Below, one piece after another: positions 59,693 through 64,000 of a stretch of 64,000 nucleotides of DNA. Position numbers and translations under genes: made by a program. Source of the DNA: Aerococcaceae bacterium NML190073 (lineage in GTDB: Bacteria; Bacillota; Bacilli; Lactobacillales; Aerococcaceae); assembly GCA_026131555.1 (NCBI GenBank), contig JAMXJH010000003.1:1-64000 (forward strand), read 5' to 3'. Position 1 is the first letter of the stretch. Each line of letters starts with the position of its first letter. The notes beneath the pieces are model-generated. The model worked only from the letters and a program-made list of their open reading frames with translations. It was not told where the DNA came from and made no database searches.

Positions 59693-60730
59693 ATGGATAT
59701 GATGGCAATGGTCTTCATCGGAGTGGCAGGATTATCCTGGTTTCTCACTTATGCTTTGTGCAAAATAGCAGTGCGCTATCAATGGTACGATAAAGATTCT
59801 CATGGGATTAAAGAGAAAGGACTGCAGGTTCCGGCTTTAGGCGGAATGGCATTGTTTGTTAGTTTTTGGCTCGGGGTATGGGTGCTTTTTCCTCAGATGA
59901 TATGGCAAGGAAATTTATTGAGCGTGTTATTGGCGTCAGCGGTGATTGTGATAACGGGGATTATTGATGACTTCGTGGAATTAACACCTATAAAGAAGAC
60001 ACTCGGTATTCTCGTGGCAGCAAATATTGTCTATTTCATGGGACAAATTACTTTTTCCACGAAACTGCTTCCCAACTTGCCGACACAATGGTTTGAGCTA
60101 TTGACGTATGTAGCGACTATCAGCTGGATTTATGCGGTGACCAATGCCGTGAACTTATTGGATGGTCTAGATGGTTTGGCAGGGAGCGTGTCATTGACCA
60201 GCTTGATTACGTTAGTGCTCATCAATTATTATTTCAGTCAATCGATTCGTTTGACGAATTTTGTAATGCTAATATTGCTGACGGCGGCAATTATCGGCTT
60301 TCTGCCACACAATTGGTATCCCGCCAAAATATATTTAGGCGACACAGGTGCATTGTTCATTGGATTTATGTATGCGACCTTAACGGTTTCCGGTTTGAAA
60401 AACGCGACGTTTTTCTCTCTGCTTGTGCCGGTCGTTTTGTATGCGGTACCGATTTTTGATACGGTATATGCGATGTGTCGGCGAGTATTATCAGGGCAAT
60501 CACCGACGCAAGGCGACAGGGAACATTTACATCACCGCTTGTTGCGTTTCGGTCTCCCGGAAAAGCAAGTGGTTTGGGTAATGGTCGGCGTCACGATTCT
60601 TTTCTCGGCGTTGGCAGTCCTTTCGCATTTGTATCCAGAATTGCGCCGAGAGTTGATTCTAACAATCATCTCGCTTGTTCTAGGTATGATTCTCGGCATG
60701 AAGTTGCTTGCCCGATTGAACAACAAATAG
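59693..60730 (+). CDS. tagO: Undecaprenyl-phosphate GlcNAc-1-phosphate transferase (TagO/WecA family)
   Basis: A 345-aa membrane enzyme with about ten transmembrane segments. It transfers GlcNAc-1-phosphate from UDP-GlcNAc to undecaprenyl phosphate, the first step of wall teichoic acid or related polymers. Metal and catalytic motifs: VITGIIDDFVEL, NAVNLLDGLDGLAG, LGDTGALFIGF, and HLHHRLLRFGL. Placed 32 bp after nadE. Which polymer it starts in this strain is not shown. Confidence 0.9.
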   Translation: MDMMAMVFIGVAGLSWFLTYALCKIAVRYQWYDKDSHGIKEKGLQVPALGGMALFVSFWLGVWVLFPQMIWQGNLLSVLLASAVIVITGIIDDFVELTPIKKTLGILVAANIVYFMGQITFSTKLLPNLPTQWFELLTYVATISWIYAVTNAVNLLDGLDGLAGSVSLTSLITLVLINYYFSQSIRLTNFVMLILLTAAIIGFLPHNWYPAKIYLGDTGALFIGFMYATLTVSGLKNATFFSLLVPVVLYAVPIFDTVYAMCRRVLSGQSPTQGDREHLHHRLLRFGLPEKQVVWVMVGVTILFSALAVLSHLYPELRRELILTIISLVLGMILGMKLLARLNNK

Positions 60731-60742
60731 CATAGACTTATT

Positions 60743-60783
60743 AACAGATGTTGAAGGCGTTGAGCTTTCGGCATCTGTTTTGT
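60743..60783 (+). terminator. Terminator after tagO
   Basis: AACAGATG / CATCTGTT, an 8-bp stem with a 21-nt loop and TTTTG. Confidence 0.75.
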
Positions 60784-60870
60784 GTAAGAGATGAAATGCA
60801 CTGTCGGCTGGATGCGCTTGCAAACGAGGCGTATTTTTTGAAAAAATATGCACTATATAGTGGATAAATC

Positions 60871-60944
60871 TTGTTCATTCGTGAAAAAAATGGTATCCTT
60901 AAAGTATCTAGCGCCAGTTCTGTTATGCTAAATAGCCAGCGCTA
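60871..60944 (+). promoter_or_regulatory. ptsH promoter and leader hairpin
   Basis: TTGTTC (60871) and TATCCT (60894) are 17 bp apart. The leader then has the inverted repeat TAGCGC (60909) / GCGCTA (60939). No clear cre site is seen. Confidence 0.65.
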
Positions 60945-60970
60945 AATATTTAATTCAAAGGAGTTTTCAT

Positions 60971-61237
60971 ATGGTAAAGAAAGAATTTCATGTAGTAGCT
61001 GAGACAGGTATCCACGCACGTCCTGCAACATTATTGGTACAAACAGCAAGCAAGTTCTCATCTGATTTGAACTTGGAGTACAAAGGCAAGTCAGTAAACT
61101 TGAAATCAATCATGGGCGTTATGTCTCTAGGCGTTGGTCAAGGTGCAGACGTTACGATTACTGCTGAAGGTGCAGACGAGCAAGAGGCAATTGCAGCCGT
61201 TGAAGAAACAATGAAAAAAGAAGGCTTGGCTGAATAA
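60971..61237 (+). CDS. ptsH: Phosphocarrier protein HPr
   Basis: An 88-aa protein of the phosphotransferase system. The active H15 is in [13 protein letters not shown], and the regulatory S46 is in [12 protein letters not shown], which is phosphorylated by HPr kinase for carbon catabolite control in Gram-positive bacteria. The ribosome site is AAAGGAG. It is followed by ptsI after one base. Confidence 0.98.
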   Translation: MVKKEFHVVAETGIHARPATLLVQTASKFSSDLNLEYKGKSVNLKSIMGVMSLGVGQGADVTITAEGADEQEAIAAVEETMKKEGLAE

Positions 61238-61238
61238 T

Positions 61239-62969
61239 ATGACTCATTTAAAAGGAATTGCAGCGAGTGATGGCATTGCGATTGCACCTGCGTACTTATT
61301 GACGGAGCCAGATTTAAGTTTTGAGCGTAAAATTATCGAAGATTCTGCAAGTGAAATTGCACGTTTAGATGCTGCGATTGAACAAGCAACTGCTGAAATT
61401 ACAGCAATTCGTGACATTGCCAAAGAATCATTAGGGGCAGAAGAAGCACAAGTATTTGAAGCGCATTTATTAGTCGTTGCCGACCCGGAATTGACAGGTC
61501 AGATTAAAGCGACAATTGAAGCGAATAAGGTCAATGCGGAAGCTGCTTTGAAAGAAGTTTCTGAAATGTTTATTAATATTTTTGCATCGATGGAAGACAA
61601 TCCGTATATGCAAGAACGTGCGGCTGATATTAAGGATGTTTCTGAGCGTGTAATGGCTGCTTTATTAGGCGTTAAATTGCCGAGCCCGGCAACAATTAGC
61701 GAAGAAGTAATCGTCATCGCACATGATTTGACACCTTCAGATACAGCACAATTGAACAAACAATACGTGCGTGCATTTGCAACGAATATCGGTGGACGTA
61801 CTAGCCACTCGGCGATTATGGCACGTTCATTAGAAATTCCTGCGATTGTAGGAACGAAATCCATTACAGAAACAGTCAAAGACGGCGATTTACTTATCGT
61901 TGATGCTTTGGAAGGGATTGTTATTGTGAATCCAACGGAAGCGCAAGTAGCAGATTACCGAGTGAAAGCAGAAGCTTTTGCCGCACAAAAAGCGGAGTGG
62001 GCGAAACTTGTATCTGCGCCTTCTGTAACAAAAGACGGCAAGCATATTGAATTAGCAGGTAATATCGGGACACCGAAAGATGTTACCGGCGTGCTTGATA
62101 ACGGCGGTGACGGCGTTGGTTTATACCGTACCGAGTTCTTGTACATGGATTCATCAGACTTTCCGACAGAAGATGATCAATACGAAGCTTATAAAACAGT
62201 GCTAGAGTCAATGAAGGGCAAAGGTGTTGTCGTTCGTACAATGGATATTGGTGGCGATAAAGAATTACCGTATTTGCAATTACCTCATGAAATGAACCCA
62301 TTCTTGGGATATCGTGCAATACGTATTTCCTTGGATCGTCAAGAAATGTTCAAAACACAATTGCGCGCTTTATTACGTGCATCAGTGCACGGCGATTTGC
62401 GCATTATGTTCCCGATGATTGCAACATTGCAAGAATTCCGTTCCGCTAAGAAAATCTTAGACGATACAAAAGCGGAATTATTAGCAGAAGGTGTAGCCGT
62501 ATCAGACAGCATTCAAGTAGGTATCATGATTGAAATTCCTGCTGCTGCTGTATTGGCACATCAATTCTCTAAAGAAGTAGACTTCTTCAGTATCGGAACG
62601 AATGACCTCATTCAATATACGATGGCAGCTGACCGTATGAACGAACAAGTTTCTTACTTGTATCAACCATATAACCCGTCAATCTTAACGCTAATCAAAC
62701 ATGTGATTGATTCTTCTCATAAAGAAGGCAAATGGACAGGCATGTGCGGAGAGATGGCAGGCGATCAAACAGCCGTACCATTGTTGTTAGGGATGGGCTT
62801 AGATGAATTCTCAATGAGCGCTACTAGCATCTTGAAAACAAGAAGCTTAATCGCTAAGTTAGACTCTAAAGAAATGGAAGCTTTAGCAGACAAGGCGATC
62901 AATGAATGTACAACTGCGGAAGAAGTAGTAGCATTAGTTGAAGCAGCAGTTGCAAAAGCAAACGCATAA
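61239..62969 (+). CDS. ptsI: PTS enzyme I
   Basis: A 576-aa enzyme that phosphorylates HPr with phosphoenolpyruvate. The active histidine is in [21 protein letters not shown]. The PEP-binding C-terminal domain has [26 protein letters not shown] and [13 protein letters not shown], with the cysteine in GMCGEMAGD. Coupled to ptsH in the usual order. Confidence 0.98.
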   Translation: MTHLKGIAASDGIAIAPAYLLTEPDLSFERKIIEDSASEIARLDAAIEQATAEITAIRDIAKESLGAEEAQVFEAHLLVVADPELTGQIKATIEANKVNAEAALKEVSEMFINIFASMEDNPYMQERAADIKDVSERVMAALLGVKLPSPATISEEVIVIAHDLTPSDTAQLNKQYVRAFATNIGGRTSHSAIMARSLEIPAIVGTKSITETVKDGDLLIVDALEGIVIVNPTEAQVADYRVKAEAFAAQKAEWAKLVSAPSVTKDGKHIELAGNIGTPKDVTGVLDNGGDGVGLYRTEFLYMDSSDFPTEDDQYEAYKTVLESMKGKGVVVRTMDIGGDKELPYLQLPHEMNPFLGYRAIRISLDRQEMFKTQLRALLRASVHGDLRIMFPMIATLQEFRSAKKILDDTKAELLAEGVAVSDSIQVGIMIEIPAAAVLAHQFSKEVDFFSIGTNDLIQYTMAADRMNEQVSYLYQPYNPSILTLIKHVIDSSHKEGKWTGMCGEMAGDQTAVPLLLGMGLDEFSMSATSILKTRSLIAKLDSKEMEALADKAINECTTAEEVVALVEAAVAKANA

Positions 62970-62981
62970 TCAAATTAAATG

Positions 62982-63015
62982 AAGTATCAGCGAAATAATT
63001 TGCTGGTACTTTTTT
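62982..63015 (+). terminator. Terminator after ptsI
   Basis: AAGTATCAGC / GCTGGTACTT, a 10-bp stem with one G-T pair and TTTTT. Confidence 0.85.
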
Positions 63016-63110
63016 AATTGTTGCGTCGCTGTTTCTGATACCGATAACAGCTTGAAAGTTCAAGGTAGAGGAGTAAAATGGGTGTATCGCTTATAAGAAA
63101 GAGGGATTAT

Positions 63111-64000
63111 ATGGATATCCGATCAGTAGAATTTGATCAGCAATATTATTATGAAGGAGTGCTAGGTGCGCAATATACACCGAAAGGGACTACCTTTGTT
63201 TTATGGGCACCGACAGCGGTACAAGTGGAGTTGATTTTGTATCAGACGGTAGCTTTCGATAGTTCAATACGCGAAGAGCGATTGATGACACGAGGTGATA
63301 AAGGCGTCTGGACAGCGACGATACCGGGTGATTTACACAATACGGCTTACAATTATCGTTTGAGATTTGCCAACGGCGAACAGCGCATAGCGAATGATCC
63401 ATATGCTTACGGTGCCGTTATGAATGGTATGCGTAGTGTTGTATTGAATCCGGAATTGACACGTCCGAGTGGATGGGGTGAGCGGATGGCACCTTTTGCT
63501 GAGGCGACAGATGCGGTGATTTATGAATTGCATATTAGAGATTTCTCAATTGCAGAGAATAGCGGCATCTCACATAAGGGGAAATTTCTCGGCGTTATCG
63601 AAAAAGGAACGCAAACACCGACCGGGCAAGTAACTGGCTTAGATTATTTGAGCAGCCTAGGTGTGACACATGTGCAATTTTTGCCGATGTATGATTATGC
63701 ATCCGTAGATGAAGCAAGCAACGCACCTCAATATAATTGGGGATATGACCCGCTTAATTACAATGTGCCTGAAGGAAGCTATAGCACAAATGCGGCGGAA
63801 CCGGCAACGCGTTTAATCGAAATGAAGCAGATGATTCAAGGCTTACATCATCGAGGATTGCGAGTGATTATGGACGTGGTTTACAATCATGTTTACGAAA
63901 TGGCGCAGCAAGCCTTTGAGAACGTGGTGCCCGGTTATTTCTACCGTTATGAAGCTGATGGTAAAACACTTGCAAATGGTACGGAATGTGGTAATGACAC
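63111..64000 (+). CDS. pulA: Type I pullulanase (3' end outside window)
   Basis: The first 296 codons of an alpha-1,6-glucan debranching enzyme. The N-terminal carbohydrate-binding module-48 region (FVLWAPTAVQVELILYQ) is followed by the start of the GH13 barrel, with DAVIYELHIRDFS, the pullulanase signature YNWGYDPLNYN and conserved region I MDVVYNHVY. No signal peptide is seen, so it acts inside the cell on glycogen or imported maltodextrins. ATG 63111 follows GAGGG. Confidence 0.93.
   Translation, partial: MDIRSVEFDQQYYYEGVLGAQYTPKGTTFVLWAPTAVQVELILYQTVAFDSSIREERLMTRGDKGVWTATIPGDLHNTAYNYRLRFANGEQRIANDPYAYGAVMNGMRSVVLNPELTRPSGWGERMAPFAEATDAVIYELHIRDFSIAENSGISHKGKFLGVIEKGTQTPTGQVTGLDYLSSLGVTHVQFLPMYDYASVDEASNAPQYNWGYDPLNYNVPEGSYSTNAAEPATRLIEMKQMIQGLHHRGLRVIMDVVYNHVYEMAQQAFENVVPGYFYRYEADGKTLANGTECGND

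Overview
The window reads as a chromosome segment of a low-to-mid GC Gram-positive bacterium of the order Lactobacillales. The evidence is the order cdaA-cdaR-glmM, purR-glmU-prs, comFA-comFC-hpf-secA and ptsH-ptsI, strong AGGAGG-type ribosome sites, and a prophage of the Gram-positive siphovirus type. The family (something like Aerococcaceae or Carnobacteriaceae) is a guess.

Region 1 (1-1194): the 3' part of a 5S rRNA gene followed by twelve tRNA genes (Asn, Ser, Glu, Val, Asp, Phe, Tyr, Trp, His, Gln, Cys, Leu), the tail of an rRNA operon.

Region 2 (1184-39043): a complete-looking 37.9-kb prophage in the 3' end of tRNA-Leu(CAA), bounded by a 12-bp direct repeat. Leftward lysogeny genes (integrase, two secreted proteins, S24-type repressor) diverge from a rightward early operon (Cro-like protein, small genes, replisome organizer, DnaI-type loader, two DNA methyltransferases, SNF2-like helicase, small and zinc-ribbon proteins, ArpU-type late regulator). 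Then come a minimal tyrosine recombinase, an HNH nuclease, a probable cos region, and an HK97-type head module (terminase, portal, ClpP-like protease, capsid). The tail module holds connectors, major tail protein, frameshifted chaperones, a 1578-residue tape measure, Dit, a collagen-repeat Tal and a fibre. Holin and a two-enzyme endolysin follow. Beyond the lysin lies an odd 2.2-kb segment with its own operator-promoter, tiny peptides, RNA hairpins and a second complete integrase next to attR. An 18-bp repeat sits beside both integrases. The original terminator of the tRNA operon lies just outside attR.

Region 3 (39044-64000): core genes. They are yvyE; degV; comFA-comFC; a two-repeat CRISPR relic of type I-E form without cas genes; hpf; secA; cdaA-cdaR-glmM and rlmA; purR; glmU-prs; a priming sugar-phosphate transferase; a secreted protein; pncB-nadE-tagO (NAD salvage and wall polymer priming); ptsH-ptsI; and the start of a type I pullulanase.

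The most unusual signals are two integrases sharing one attachment site; two hairpins with a similar loop at different places in the prophage; two genes (methyltransferase, endolysin) with a strong internal ribosome site at a domain boundary; a major tail protein reading frame that continues in frame past its TAA; a gene split by one in-frame TGA; and the CRISPR relic. All calls come from reading the sequence; no database search was run.
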